Shown: positions 1 through 8,296, numbered from the stretch's first letter. The stretch is 64,000 bases of DNA from Niallia taxi (GCF_004005475.1 NZ_RZTZ01000001.1:868001-932000), one strand, 5' to 3'. Program-made: numbers and translations. Notes: generated from the letters alone by a model not told the origin.

Positions 1-254
1 TAGTCTCTTCTTCTAATCCAAAGCCAGGCAATCACAACAATGGCGATTGCCCCAATGCCTATTTTGTCGCCAAATTCAGAAATAAATTTGAAAAAACCGT
101 GGGAATTGTCTGGAAACAAATTAATGAGAGCATTTTGTACACCCTCATCAAAAAATAGGTTTTTTCCATTTTTCACAATCGAAATAGTATAAATTAAAAT
201 TACAAATGATAATACCACTAACGCCAATGCTGTTTTTGAGTTCTTGATTCTCAT
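1..254 (-). CDS. PAP2-type phosphatase, N-terminal fragment
   Basis: This reading frame starts at 254 behind a good Shine-Dalgarno (GGAGGAAG) and runs off the left edge of the window, leaving about 84 residues. A transmembrane helix (about residues 9-25) is followed by a stretch containing FFDEGVQNALINLF and FKFISEFGDKIG, then a second hydrophobic segment. This is the usual opening of membrane PAP2 (lipid phosphate or undecaprenyl-pyrophosphate) phosphatases. The catalytic KxxxxxxRP, SGH and SRxxxxxHxxxD motifs would lie outside the window, so the assignment rests on N-terminal resemblance only. It lies downstream of ecsC on the same strand, 75 bases from its stop codon. Confidence 0.6.
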   Translation of the reverse strand, partial: MRIKNSKTALALVVLSFVILIYTISIVKNGKNLFFDEGVQNALINLFPDNSHGFFKFISEFGDKIGIGAIAIVVIAWLWIRRRD

Positions 255-328
255 TTCTTCCTCCACCTGCTAATATGCTTTTTAATGCCTATTTTATCAA
301 AAGCTGCGTTTAATGAGAATATGCATCA

Positions 329-1084
329 TTACAGGAATTTTGGGCTTTCTCCCTCTATAAGCAGATTATCGCTAGTGTTATTGAAATGTCTGATACGATA
401 GCAATTTTTTGCCGTTTCCCCAAGCTGTTCTAAAAGATTATAATTAGCCACTGCACCAACTGCTGCACCAATGATTGGAACAAGCTGCAATAGCTTCACA
501 AAATCGATATAATCCCTGTATTCTTGCTGAAGCTCCTGCCAATCGAGCTTGAGCACCTCTGCTTTCTTTTCTTCCCAGTTTTCAATAATGTCGAGTAAGT
601 ATGGCTTTCTTCCTTCGCTGGAGAATGCAAGCTGAAAAACATACAGAAGAAATACCCTCTCTTCATATTCTTCTGGATCATGGCCATACAATGCTGCAGA
701 CTCCATTAAAAACTTCATTTTAATTGCGAGAAGCAATGGGAAATCTGCCAATCCGACGAGGATTCCGCCTGCACCAGTTCCAGCACCCTCAACGGCTGCA
801 GCTTTTTGGAACTGAGCGATTTTCTTATCCATTTCTTTGTCCATTTCGATAATGGATCTGTTTGTGTTAACAGGCCTTTTGGTTATTTTATTTGTGCCAG
901 CAAGTGTTGCTGTTATCATTTGTTTAATCGCTTCTGTTATAACTTGGTGGACTTTAGCAGGAATATAGCCATTCATTTTATTCTGTGCCTTTTTGGACAC
1001 CCGATTTAGCATGGACGGCCGCTTCAAGATTCGGCGCTTCCAGTCCTTTACCTCCATCATGGCAATGCTCTCATTTTCCTTCAT
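329..1084 (-). CDS. ecsC: EcsC family protein
   Basis: A 251-residue protein matching the EcsC family in length and in its alanine/glycine-rich central segment (around residues 95-125, AVEGAGTGAGGILVGLADFP) and second glycine/alanine patch (VPIIGAAVGAVANY, about 200-213). The biochemical function of EcsC is unknown. In B. subtilis it is the third gene of the ecs locus. Here it follows ecsB on the same strand but is separated from it by 135 bases holding a strong hairpin terminator, so it may have its own promoter or depend on read-through. The start has the Shine-Dalgarno-like GGGGCGAAATAC. Confidence 0.85.
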   Translation of the reverse strand: MKENESIAMMEVKDWKRRILKRPSMLNRVSKKAQNKMNGYIPAKVHQVITEAIKQMITATLAGTNKITKRPVNTNRSIIEMDKEMDKKIAQFQKAAAVEGAGTGAGGILVGLADFPLLLAIKMKFLMESAALYGHDPEEYEERVFLLYVFQLAFSSEGRKPYLLDIIENWEEKKAEVLKLDWQELQQEYRDYIDFVKLLQLVPIIGAAVGAVANYNLLEQLGETAKNCYRIRHFNNTSDNLLIEGESPKFL

Positions 1085-1180
1085 GTATTTCGCCCCTTTA
1101 AATATGCCTTACATTTGTCTCTTATCCTATACATACGTATTATTCCTCTATTTGTTCCCTTTCTTTATCACTTTCACCAT

Positions 1181-1206
1181 AAAAAAACTCCCAAAAGGGA
1201 GTTTTT
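1181..1206 (-). terminator. Terminator after ecsB
   Basis: ACTCCC and GGGAGT pair around an AAAA/TTTT loop and are flanked by A and T runs, so the hairpin could act in both directions. It lies 14 bases beyond the ecsB stop and upstream of ecsC, which would reduce ecsC transcription relative to ecsAB. Confidence 0.8.
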
Positions 1207-1219
1207 CGAAAAGCCGGCA

Positions 1220-2437
1220 TTAAGCCTGCAGTTTTTTGCTCATATAAAGGGCCACAAATAAATAAGTGAAAATGATGCTAGCAACCAGCGTCATAAGTCC
1301 CATTGTCCAATCTCCTTTTATTGCTATTACAGCAGACAAAATAATTCCTTGTACAGAAAGTACGGCAGAGATTGTCTTTTTAAAGGACACTTTACGAAGA
1401 TCAATCGACAATGGGTACAGATTAATCCATAGCTTGTCCTGGTAAGCATTCCATAGCGGCATAAGCTGAAGACCTGTCAAATATAAAAATAGAACAGCAA
1501 GCAATACCTGCCCCACTCCAAAGGAAAGGAAAAATAATGCTATTCCTCCTATTACGGTAAGCCTCACAGAAAGACCTAAATAATCTCCTGAGCGGAAGTA
1601 GGTTCTCCAATAAAGATTAGAAAAAACAAGTTGCTGACTATAGCCAATTCGATTTACGAATATATCCAACAGCTTTCTTCTTTTTATACGGTTTCGTAAA
1701 TGAGGAACGTCTGTGAACATATTTGCTAATTGGTAAAAGCCTGCCATACGCTTTTCATCCTGTGCAATCAAAAACTCCCATTTGATCCCCAGCTTGTTTG
1801 TCGCCTTCTTGTAATAGAAGAATAGAAGCGCCAAAATAACTAGGACAGCTACTACAAACAACAGTGACGCATTCGAAAACAGTAAAAAAAGAATGACAAA
1901 GTTTATGCAAAATCGAATAAGTGAATCTGCTATATGGTGACTAGTATTAACATAATGCTGAACATGCCAGCGTATCAGTATGTTTATTCCCTTAGCGATA
2001 CTTAATAAAAGGAAGAAATACCAAAACGATTCGAATTGTCCATCATTCACTCGTGCGTAAAGCGGCATTAATAAACCAAGCCCCATAAGTAGCAGGTAGA
2101 CTTGAAATATAAAGCTTAAAAGCAAACAATTAAGAAAGTACTTTTTCATCCTGGTCTCTACAGGAATCAAAAATATTCTGTCAGCATCCTTTAAGAACGT
2201 ATATATCGGGCTTTTCGTTACGAGTAATGAAAGTAATATTGCCATAATCCAAGCAACAGGGAACCCTGAAGGAATGCTTTTCAGCCATTCCTGATAATAA
2301 TAAGCACCAGCTCCTAGCAGAAATACGAGCACAAGAACTAAATGTCCATTAAGGATATATCGTAAATATTGGGTATATTCCTTCACCGTGGAGTTTATCC
2401 TGTCCCTCCACAGCTGCTTTTCACTGAATTCAATCAT
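1220..2437 (-). CDS. ecsB: ABC transporter permease EcsB
   Basis: This is the membrane subunit of the Ecs ABC transporter, about 405 residues with some ten hydrophobic segments spread over its length. In B. subtilis, loss of Ecs affects protein secretion, regulated intramembrane proteolysis and competence. The cargo is not settled. I place the start at 2437 (MIEFSEKQLW), which overlaps the last 8 bases of ecsA and matches the usual family length. A longer frame to 2485 lacks a ribosome site. The overlap implies translational coupling with ecsA. A hairpin terminator follows the stop. Confidence 0.88.
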   Translation of the reverse strand: MIEFSEKQLWRDRINSTVKEYTQYLRYILNGHLVLVLVFLLGAGAYYYQEWLKSIPSGFPVAWIMAILLSLLVTKSPIYTFLKDADRIFLIPVETRMKKYFLNCLLLSFIFQVYLLLMGLGLLMPLYARVNDGQFESFWYFFLLLSIAKGINILIRWHVQHYVNTSHHIADSLIRFCINFVILFLLFSNASLLFVVAVLVILALLFFYYKKATNKLGIKWEFLIAQDEKRMAGFYQLANMFTDVPHLRNRIKRRKLLDIFVNRIGYSQQLVFSNLYWRTYFRSGDYLGLSVRLTVIGGIALFFLSFGVGQVLLAVLFLYLTGLQLMPLWNAYQDKLWINLYPLSIDLRKVSFKKTISAVLSVQGIILSAVIAIKGDWTMGLMTLVASIIFTYLFVALYMSKKLQA

Positions 2438-3170
2438 GGCTCTCTTCCTTTGTAAGCCTAATGTAAATATCATCAAGTGTTGCATCAGGCATTTGGAATT
2501 CCCTCTTCAGCTCATCCATTGTCCCAGCACATTTGATTTTTCCTTCATGAAGGATGATAATTCTGTCGCAATATCTCTCTGCTGTTGCGAGAATATGTGT
2601 CGACATTAAAATACCTGCTCCCTCTTCCTTCATTTTCTTCATCATATCTAAAAGTGATTGAATCCCAAGTGGATCTAATCCAACGAAAGGCTCATCAACT
2701 ATGTAAAGAGATGGCTGAACTAAAAAAGCACACATAATCATGACCTTTTGCTTCATCCCCTTAGAAAAATGGGCAGGAAACCATTTAAGTCTTTTTTCCA
2801 TTCTAAATTCCTTCAAAAGCTTGGGCATTCTTGTTTTGTATTGCTCCTCTGAAATCCCGTATGCCATCGCAGTCATTTTTAAATGTTCCTCTAATGTAAG
2901 TTCATCATATAAAATAGGAGTTTCTGGTACAAAAGTAAATTGCTTACGGTATCCATCCTTGTCTTTTTCAAAGGTGCTCCCATTTATTTGTATTTCCCCT
3001 TTATGTGGTTCCATCAGCCCAATAATGTGGCGGATTGTCGTACTCTTCCCAGCTCCATTCAATCCAATTAAACCGACTATTTCATTTGAATCAATGGAAA
3101 AGGAGATATCCTTTAAAACCGGGTTCCGAGTATAGCCTCCCGTTAAATTCTTCACTTCTAAAAGTGCCAT
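2430..3170 (-). CDS. ecsA: ABC transporter ATP-binding protein EcsA
   Basis: A 246-residue ATPase subunit. Walker A GLNGAGKS lies at residues 36-43, a variant signature FSKGMKQ at about 135-141, and Walker B VDE at 158-160 followed by PFVGLD. The D-loop and H-loop (STHI) are present. It would energise EcsB in the cytoplasmic membrane. It is the first gene of the ecs operon and is divergent from hit, as in B. subtilis. The unusual 645-base gap to hit holds the candidate RNA described at 3296. The start has GGAGGTACGTATTCA upstream of ATG. Confidence 0.93.
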   Translation of the reverse strand: MALLEVKNLTGGYTRNPVLKDISFSIDSNEIVGLIGLNGAGKSTTIRHIIGLMEPHKGEIQINGSTFEKDKDGYRKQFTFVPETPILYDELTLEEHLKMTAMAYGISEEQYKTRMPKLLKEFRMEKRLKWFPAHFSKGMKQKVMIMCAFLVQPSLYIVDEPFVGLDPLGIQSLLDMMKKMKEEGAGILMSTHILATAERYCDRIIILHEGKIKCAGTMDELKREFQMPDATLDDIYIRLTKEESHD

Positions 3171-3258
3171 TGAATACGTACCTCCAAGTTTGTATTATCT
3201 ATATTTTATCAACAATTAACGCTAAATTGAAATTTTTCAACAGCTTTTATTTTTTTTG

Positions 3259-3289
3259 TGTATATATATCCTTCAAAGCGGACATTCTA
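3259..3289 (+). promoter_or_regulatory. Forespore-type (sigma-F/sigma-G) promoter candidate
   Basis: TGTATA at 3259-3264 and CATTCTA at 3283-3289 are 18 bases apart and match the sigma-G pattern TGNATA / CATNNTA. The same stretch reads GTATA, 15 bases, GGACATTCT, which fits the sigma-F pattern with one mismatch. Overlapping sigma-F/sigma-G recognition is common for forespore genes. The surroundings are AT-rich, so a chance match is possible. Transcription would begin near 3296 and run into the RNA described next. Confidence 0.45.
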
Positions 3290-3295
3290 TTTATT

Positions 3296-3723
3296 GAAGG
3301 GGAGCACCACTTAAATATTGTTGAAAACATTCAATAATAAAAATGAGGTGTTTGCAAAAGATTATTTTCTGAAATAATCCAACTGAAACTTCCATTCGTT
3401 CACAACAAGGGGATGGTTAGCTTGCATTATTTGTTAAGTATGCCAGAAGATCAATACACCGGTAGTTGCTTATCCAAGTAGTTATTATTTCCATTACGGA
3501 ATGAGGTGTGGTGTCGCAGACTGTCATCTATTCTTTATACGTTAACTAACATATAAAGACCTAAATTAAGGGGATGGTTCGTTTGAACAATGATCGATTT
3601 TTCTCATAGAAAACAAATCATTATTAAATGAGGTGTTTATCAAAGAGAATGACCTTTAACAGAACGCAATAAGAAGTTCCTCTTCAACGAGGCAGGATCT
3701 CTTGATCCTGTCTCTGTTTTTTT
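3296..3723 (+). ncRNA. Candidate structured noncoding RNA with repeated purine-rich motifs
   Basis: This non-coding stretch lies between the divergent ecsA and hit genes. It ends in a strong intrinsic terminator (11-bp stem 3689-3714, then a T run) that belongs to no annotated gene. Inside it two motifs alternate. ATGAGGTGT occurs at 3343, 3501 and 3628, and AAGGGGATGGTT occurs at 3407 and 3568. Local hairpins lie between them, for example GATTATTT/AAATAATC at 3361-3380 and a stem closing with AATGAT/ATCATT around 3589-3623. The motifs look like Shine-Dalgarno sequences held in unpaired linkers. With the forespore-type promoter at 3259 this suggests a sporulation RNA. The forespore RNA CsfG of endospore formers is one family to compare, but I cannot confirm a match. 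No long reading frame is present. Confidence 0.6.
3689..3723 (+). terminator. Terminator of the ecsA-hit intergenic RNA
   Basis: GAGGCAGGATC (3689-3699), loop TCTT, GATCCTGTCTC (3704-3714), then a run of seven T. The stem is 11 bp with one G-T pair. It lies 90 bases before hit and can only serve a transcript starting inside the gap. Confidence 0.85.
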
Positions 3724-3814
3724 GTTTAATAAAAGCTGTTAGAACAATCTCCTCTGCTTTTTCTATCGGCTATGATAAAATATATAGAAAACAATTGGAA
3801 AAGGAGAATTTTTA

Positions 3815-4234
3815 ATGAGCGATTGTATTTTCTGTAAGATTGTCGCAGGAGAAATTCCTGCAAAAAAAGTATTTGAAAATGAGCATGTTGTTGCTTTTTT
3901 AGATATTAGCCAAGTGACTAAAGGCCATACTTTAGTCATTCCAAAAACACATGTTAAGGACATTTATGAATTGACACCGGAAATTGCAAAAAATCTGTTT
4001 GAAGTTGTTCCTTCCATCGCAAATGGAATTAAGGAAGCTTTTGAACCAGTCGGCCTTAATATACTGAACAATAACGGCGAAAAAGCAGGCCAATCTGTTT
4101 TCCATTACCATATGCATCTTATCCCACGCTACGGGAAAGGCGATGGCTTTGGGGCAGTCTGGAAAACAAACTTTGATGCTTATTCAGACGAGCAGCTTAT
4201 CCAAATCGCTGCAGACATTAAGGAAAAGCTGTAA
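3815..4234 (+). CDS. hit: HIT family nucleotide-binding protein
   Basis: A 139-residue HIT-domain protein, a nucleotide hydrolase or transferase of the Hint branch. The N-terminal CIFCKIVAGEIPAKKV segment, the GHTLVIPKTH stretch and the histidine triad HYHMHLIPR near residues 98-106 are all present and complete. The N-terminal CxxC pair is half of the zinc site seen in many Hint proteins. The ribosome site is AAAAGGAGAATTTTTA. The gene is divergent from ecsA, as in B. subtilis, and is followed by a terminator before serC. Confidence 0.93.
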   Translation: MSDCIFCKIVAGEIPAKKVFENEHVVAFLDISQVTKGHTLVIPKTHVKDIYELTPEIAKNLFEVVPSIANGIKEAFEPVGLNILNNNGEKAGQSVFHYHMHLIPRYGKGDGFGAVWKTNFDAYSDEQLIQIAADIKEKL

Positions 4235-4360
4235 AGAAAAATACAAAAAAATTTTCTACATAAAAAAGCTATTGGATAATAGCTTCACGAAATCGCAATT
4301 CATGATTTTTACAAGAGGTTTTATGATGTAACCGCACTTAAATTATTTTTTTAGTGTAAC

Positions 4361-4397
4361 AAAGACAGCCCTTACCCCAAGTATGGCTGTCTTTTTT
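4361..4397 (+). terminator. Terminator between hit and serC
   Basis: AAAGACAGCC pairs with GGCTGTCTTT across a 14-base loop and is followed by a T run. Confidence 0.75.
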
Positions 4398-4469
4398 CAT
4401 CTGTACAAATCATCACAATTTGTTAGTATAAGGGTAAACTTCGTCTACAGAGCACAAGGGGGAAAAAAT

Positions 4470-5549
4470 ATGAAACGCGCATATAATTTTAACGCTGGTC
4501 CTGCAGCACTGCCAGAATGGGTATTGCAGGAGGCACAAAAAAGCTGGATGGATTTCAACAATACTGGCATGTCTGTAATGGAGCTTAGCCATCGCAGCAA
4601 GGATTATGAAGGAGTCCATAATGAGGCTAAGGCTTTGCTTGCATCCCTGCTTTCTATCCCGGAAGATTACGAAATTCTTTTCCTCCAAGGCGGTGCAAGT
4701 CTGCAATTTACAATGGTGCCAATGAACCTTTTGGATAACGGCCAAACTGGCTATTACGCACTTACTGGTGTGTGGGCAGAAAAGGCACTTAAGGAAGCAG
4801 CTAAAATTGGAAAAACAGAAATTGCTGCTTCAAGTAAGGAAGATAACTATACGTATATTCCTGAAGCAGGTGATATTCAAGTTCCAGAAAATGCTGCTTA
4901 TCTTCATATTACAAGCAATAACACTATTTATGGAACACAATGGCAAACCTTCCCGACTGGACTTAAGGTTCCAGTGGTTGCAGATATGTCCAGTGATATC
5001 TTAAGCACACCTATAGATGTCAAAAACTTTGACATCATCTATGCAGGCGCCCAAAAAAATCTTGGACCATCTGGTGTTACTGTCGTCATTATAAAGAAGG
5101 ATCTTATTAAAAAGAATCCAGCATTGCCTACAATGTTAAGCTATGAAACACATGCTAGCAGTAACTCCTTATTTAATACACCGCCAACCTTAGCCATTTA
5201 TTTATTGTCCCTTGTGCTTAAGTGGGCAGAAAATCAAGGCGGTCTTGAAGCTATTGCGACGATTAATAATAAAAAAGCAGAAACTTTATATAACGTCATC
5301 GACAACAGCAACGGTTTTTATAACGGACATGCAGCTAAAAACAGCCGCTCTAAAATGAATGTAACATTCACATTGCAATCAGACGAATTAACAAAAAGAT
5401 TTTTGGAAGAAGCAAAACAAGCTGGTTTTGTTGGACTGAACGGACATCGATCTATCGGTGGATGCAGAGCGTCCATCTATAATGCAGTGCCATTAGAACA
5501 TGTGGAAGCCCTCGCTGAATTTATGAAAACTTTTCAGCAAAACGCTTAA
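4470..5549 (+). CDS. serC: Phosphoserine aminotransferase
   Basis: SerC, a 359-residue PLP enzyme. It converts 3-phosphohydroxypyruvate and glutamate to phosphoserine and 2-oxoglutarate in serine biosynthesis. The N-terminus YNFNAGPAALPEWVL, the HRSKDYEGVH segment and the PLP lysine in YAGAQKNLGPSG (near residue 198) are characteristic. The C-terminal GHRSIGGCRASIYNA is intact. I place the start at 4470 behind AAGGGGGAAAAAAT. An in-frame ATG further upstream at 4383 has no ribosome site and would add 29 atypical residues. No T-box or other leader is visible upstream. In B. subtilis trpP lies next to serC, but it is absent here. Confidence 0.96.
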   Translation: MKRAYNFNAGPAALPEWVLQEAQKSWMDFNNTGMSVMELSHRSKDYEGVHNEAKALLASLLSIPEDYEILFLQGGASLQFTMVPMNLLDNGQTGYYALTGVWAEKALKEAAKIGKTEIAASSKEDNYTYIPEAGDIQVPENAAYLHITSNNTIYGTQWQTFPTGLKVPVVADMSSDILSTPIDVKNFDIIYAGAQKNLGPSGVTVVIIKKDLIKKNPALPTMLSYETHASSNSLFNTPPTLAIYLLSLVLKWAENQGGLEAIATINNKKAETLYNVIDNSNGFYNGHAAKNSRSKMNVTFTLQSDELTKRFLEEAKQAGFVGLNGHRSIGGCRASIYNAVPLEHVEALAEFMKTFQQNA

Positions 5550-5564
5550 TAATAAGTATCTTTA

Positions 5565-5589
5565 GCAGATAGATCCTCTATCTGCTTTT
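5565..5589 (+). terminator. Terminator after serC
   Basis: A perfect 9-bp stem, GCAGATAGA/TCTATCTGC, with a 3-base loop followed by TTTTG. Confidence 0.75.
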
Positions 5590-5671
5590 GTTGTTTGGAC
5601 CTATAAATCCATATATATGCAAAACACTAGTAAAATAAGCTATAATGAGAAAAAAAGACGAGGTGAACAAG

Positions 5672-6031
5672 ATGAGTGGAAAAACATTTTTATCAGGATT
5701 TATCATAGGCGGTCTTGCAGCAGCAGCAGCAACTATATTCACAACACCTGTATCTGGCAAGGAAGCAAGAAAGGTGTGTGTGGATAATAGTAAAGCCTTC
5801 TTAAAGGAGTTTAAGGATTTAAAAGAAGACCTTATTGAAATTAAAGACAGCATTGCTACTGCCAGCAAAGAAGGAAAAAATGTCATCGGCACTTTCGTTG
5901 ACGATATAAAGGTTGCCTTGGAGCAATGGAAAATAGAAATTAAACCACACCAAGAACAACTAAAAATCGAGTTAAACGAAATTGAAAAAACAGTATCTGA
6001 ATTAGAAAACGACTTAAAACAGCAGCAATAA
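5672..6031 (+). CDS. yhaH: YtxH-like protein YhaH
   Basis: A 119-residue protein with an N-terminal glycine/alanine-rich membrane segment (FLSGFIIGGLAAAAATIFTT, about residues 6-25). A long charged, lysine/glutamate-rich helical tail follows and is predicted coiled coil. This is the YtxH/YhaH architecture, a membrane-anchored protein of unknown role often linked with general stress. I place the start at ATG 5672 behind GAGGTGAACAAG rather than at the in-frame ATG at 5645, which lacks a ribosome site. Its position between serC and scoC matches B. subtilis yhaH. Confidence 0.85.
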   Translation: MSGKTFLSGFIIGGLAAAAATIFTTPVSGKEARKVCVDNSKAFLKEFKDLKEDLIEIKDSIATASKEGKNVIGTFVDDIKVALEQWKIEIKPHQEQLKIELNEIEKTVSELENDLKQQQ

Positions 6032-6034
6032 CAT

Positions 6035-6073
6035 AAAAAGAGAGGAAACTTAACACAGCTTCCTCTCTTTTTA
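6035..6073 (+). terminator. Terminator after yhaH
   Basis: AAAAAGAGAGGAA and TTCCTCTCTTTTT form an uninterrupted stem with T and A runs on either side. Confidence 0.85.
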
Positions 6074-6550
6074 TTATCTTCCGAAAAATCCATTTATCCA
6101 TGTTAAATATCCTAACATAAAAACCACTATTTTTCAGAAAAATAAATATACGCATATAGTAAATACGATAACTCATGTTAGAAAAAAAATTTCAAATCAA
6201 GATTCTGATTTTTCTTACAACTTATTTCTTATTCATTTCTAAAATCAGTATTTTTAGAGTATAAAAATATTCAATGACATAACTATTCTATTTCGTAATT
6301 AATCTCTCGCTAAAAACCTTTAATTCAAGGTGTTCGCTCCACTTAATAAGTCACCCACTTTAGAACGTTAATGTGTAGAATCCATGTATAAAAAGGGTGA
6401 ATTTTTATTTGAAATGAGAAATATTTATGCGATAAAACGTTTTCTTTCAAAAAATATGCTTATTTCTAAAAATTTCGCTTATTTTTTCTTTATTAATTTT
6501 TGTTTTATTGGCATAATGATTATAGATAATAGAAAAGTAGGTGAATAGAT
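6074..6550 (+). other. AT-rich gap upstream of scoC
   Basis: About 475 bases with no reading frame I would defend. It is very AT-rich. A palindromic AAAACGTTTT near 6435 resembles the centre of a cre site but has three mismatches to the consensus outside it. The scoC promoter probably lies in the last 70 bases, but I see no clean -35/-10 pair. No RNA structure or repeat stands out. Confidence 0.5.
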
Positions 6551-7126
6551 TTGGGGATGAATGAAAAAGAATGCTCAATGAAGGAAGCTTTAATGTTTAC
6601 TCAAAGAGTAGGACAACTCAGTAAAGCACTATGGAAATCGATTGAAAAGGACTGGCAGAATTGGATTAAGCCGTATGACCTTAATATTAACGAACATCAT
6701 ATTTTATGGATAGCCTATCAATTAAATGGCGCCTCCATATCAGATGTGGCGAACTTCGGGGTAATGCATGTCTCAACAGCCTTTAACTTCTCCAAAAAGC
6801 TGGAGGAAAGGGGTTTGCTCCAGTTCTCAAAAAAAGAAAATGATAAACGGAACACATATGTGTGTCTGACAGAAAAAGGCGAGCAAATGTTTTTAAGCAT
6901 TATGGAAGAGTATAACCCAGAAAACAGTTCTGCTTACTCTGCTGCTTTGCCGATTAAAAACTTATATGGAAAATTTCCTGAATTGCTGGAAATGATGACA
7001 ATTGTTAAGAATATTTATGGAGAAAACTTCATGGAAATATTCGAAAAATCCTTCAGCAATATTGAAGACACATTTGTTGAACAAAACGGGCAGCTTAAAC
7101 ATAAAGAACCGGCGCCTATGAAGTAA
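6551..7126 (+). CDS. scoC: Transition-state regulator ScoC (Hpr), MarR family
   Basis: A 191-residue winged-helix protein matching B. subtilis ScoC/Hpr closely over its first 150 residues. Diagnostic segments are [32 protein letters not shown] and the recognition region [18 protein letters not shown] (about residues 75-92), followed by the [10 protein letters not shown] wing. ScoC represses extracellular protease, peptide transport and sporulation genes during exponential growth. TTG at 6551 lies 7-8 bases after TAGGTG and is my start. The ATG two codons later is the alternative. The C-terminal tail is shorter than in B. subtilis. Its location near ecs and prsA is conserved. Confidence 0.94.
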   Translation: MGMNEKECSMKEALMFTQRVGQLSKALWKSIEKDWQNWIKPYDLNINEHHILWIAYQLNGASISDVANFGVMHVSTAFNFSKKLEERGLLQFSKKENDKRNTYVCLTEKGEQMFLSIMEEYNPENSSAYSAALPIKNLYGKFPELLEMMTIVKNIYGENFMEIFEKSFSNIEDTFVEQNGQLKHKEPAPMK

Positions 7127-7160
7127 TAAACCGATACTCGTAAATGGGATAAAAGAAACA

Positions 7161-7192
7161 AAAAAAGATGAGACGCTGTCTTGTCTTTTTTT
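7161..7192 (+). terminator. Terminator after scoC
   Basis: AAAAAAGA(TGA)GAC pairs with GTC(TTG)TCTTTTTT around a short loop. The stem is interrupted by an internal bulge and followed by a T run. Confidence 0.6.
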
Positions 7193-7313
7193 GTTTTAAC
7201 AGACCAGTAAATTATTCAAAAACAACTATTGATTTTTTACCCTTTTCGTCGTAAAGTAGCATGGTGAGTTTTATTAAATTAGAAAATTTCTCCTAACGGA
7301 GGGTGATTAGAAT

Positions 7314-7859
7314 ATGAATTGCTGGAAGACAATCAATTTTCATAAACAGTACGGCTTTCAACGCATACTATTTATGTCTTCCTTGACAATGGTTTTTACT
7401 TTTTTGTTCCTTTATACTCCGACAATTGCACTTTTTGGGCATAACGGCTTAAACGATAACTACTTTTTTACATTTGTAGCAGCATTCCTGCTCGTTTATC
7501 CTGTTCATAAACTGCTTCACTTTTTACCGGTTGTACACTTAGGCAAAAAAATTAAAAAGTCCATTGATGTTCACGGCCGTATTTTCCCGTTAATTTGCAT
7601 ACGGGCAATCGACCCAATTGGAAAAGTTAATTTTATCTTTGCTTTAATTATGCCAATGCTTGTTATTAACAGTGTATTGATCATTTGCTGCTTTCTTTTT
7701 TCCCATTATGTTCATTATTTCTTGATTATTTTCGCTTATCATTTTGGCATGTGTGTACCTGACTTTATTCGCATTAAAAGCCTATGGAAGTCACCTAAGT
7801 CTTGTTATGTGGAAGAAAATGAGGACGGTATTGAAATTTTGGTGAGTAATGTCAGCTAA
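7314..7859 (+). CDS. DUF3267 family membrane protein
   Basis: A 181-residue polytopic protein with about four hydrophobic segments. Its layout matches DUF3267 membrane proteins found beside scoC/prsA in Bacillaceae. These often carry a zinc-protease-like HExxH in the second helix. Here the equivalent is HKLLH (about residues 64-68), which lacks the glutamate, so proteolytic activity is doubtful. A good ribosome site, GGAGGGTGATTAGAAT, precedes ATG 7314. The function is unknown. Confidence 0.7.
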   Translation: MNCWKTINFHKQYGFQRILFMSSLTMVFTFLFLYTPTIALFGHNGLNDNYFFTFVAAFLLVYPVHKLLHFLPVVHLGKKIKKSIDVHGRIFPLICIRAIDPIGKVNFIFALIMPMLVINSVLIICCFLFSHYVHYFLIIFAYHFGMCVPDFIRIKSLWKSPKSCYVEENEDGIEILVSNVS

Positions 7860-8016
7860 TGCTTGATGCAAATAAACTAATTGGACATACGTTAATAAAG
7901 GAATGAAAAGGATGCATGTATTTAACTGACAAATCATAGGATATAATACTATCTTTTTATTCCTTAATTTGATATTGTAAGTATCATATAACAATTCTGT
8001 CTAAAGGAGGGAATCA

Positions 8017-8199
8017 ATGATGATCTCCATTTTTATTATCCTAGCCATATTAATATTATATAATATTAATAGAATGACAAATGCATTATGTACCCAAAAG
8101 GAAATACCGGAAGATAAACAACCAAAGGTTTTCCGCACAATTAATGTCCTTATCACGATTCTTTTGATTTCTTCCTATGTTGATTTATTATTTAGTTAA
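8017..8199 (+). CDS. Small membrane protein, unknown function
   Basis: A 60-residue protein with a hydrophobic N-terminus (ISIFIILAILILYNI), a short polar middle and a second hydrophobic C-terminal segment (VLITILLISSYVDLLF), so probably a two-helix membrane protein. AAAGGAGGG sits 5-6 bases before ATG 8017, so the start is well supported. I do not recognise a family. A terminator at 8253-8283 closes the transcript. Confidence 0.6.
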   Translation: MMISIFIILAILILYNINRMTNALCTQKEIPEDKQPKVFRTINVLITILLISSYVDLLFS

Positions 8200-8252
8200 C
8201 ATAAACGGAAATAAGTTTCTTAGTAAAGGCAATTGATACCTTTAATGAAAGG

Positions 8253-8283
8253 AAAGCAGCGATTTTCATCGCTGCTTTTTTTT
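8253..8283 (+). terminator. Terminator between small membrane gene and yjcZ-type genes
   Basis: AGCAGCGAT and ATCGCTGCT pair around TTTC and are followed by a T run. The minus-strand YjcZ transcript ends at 8297, so the hairpin may serve both directions. Confidence 0.8.
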
Positions 8284-8296
8284 CAATTAGAGGATA

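Noticed and set aside
6425-6445. AAAACGTTTT as a cre site upstream of scoC
   Set aside because: The outer consensus positions (TG and CA) do not match, unlike the site at msmX.
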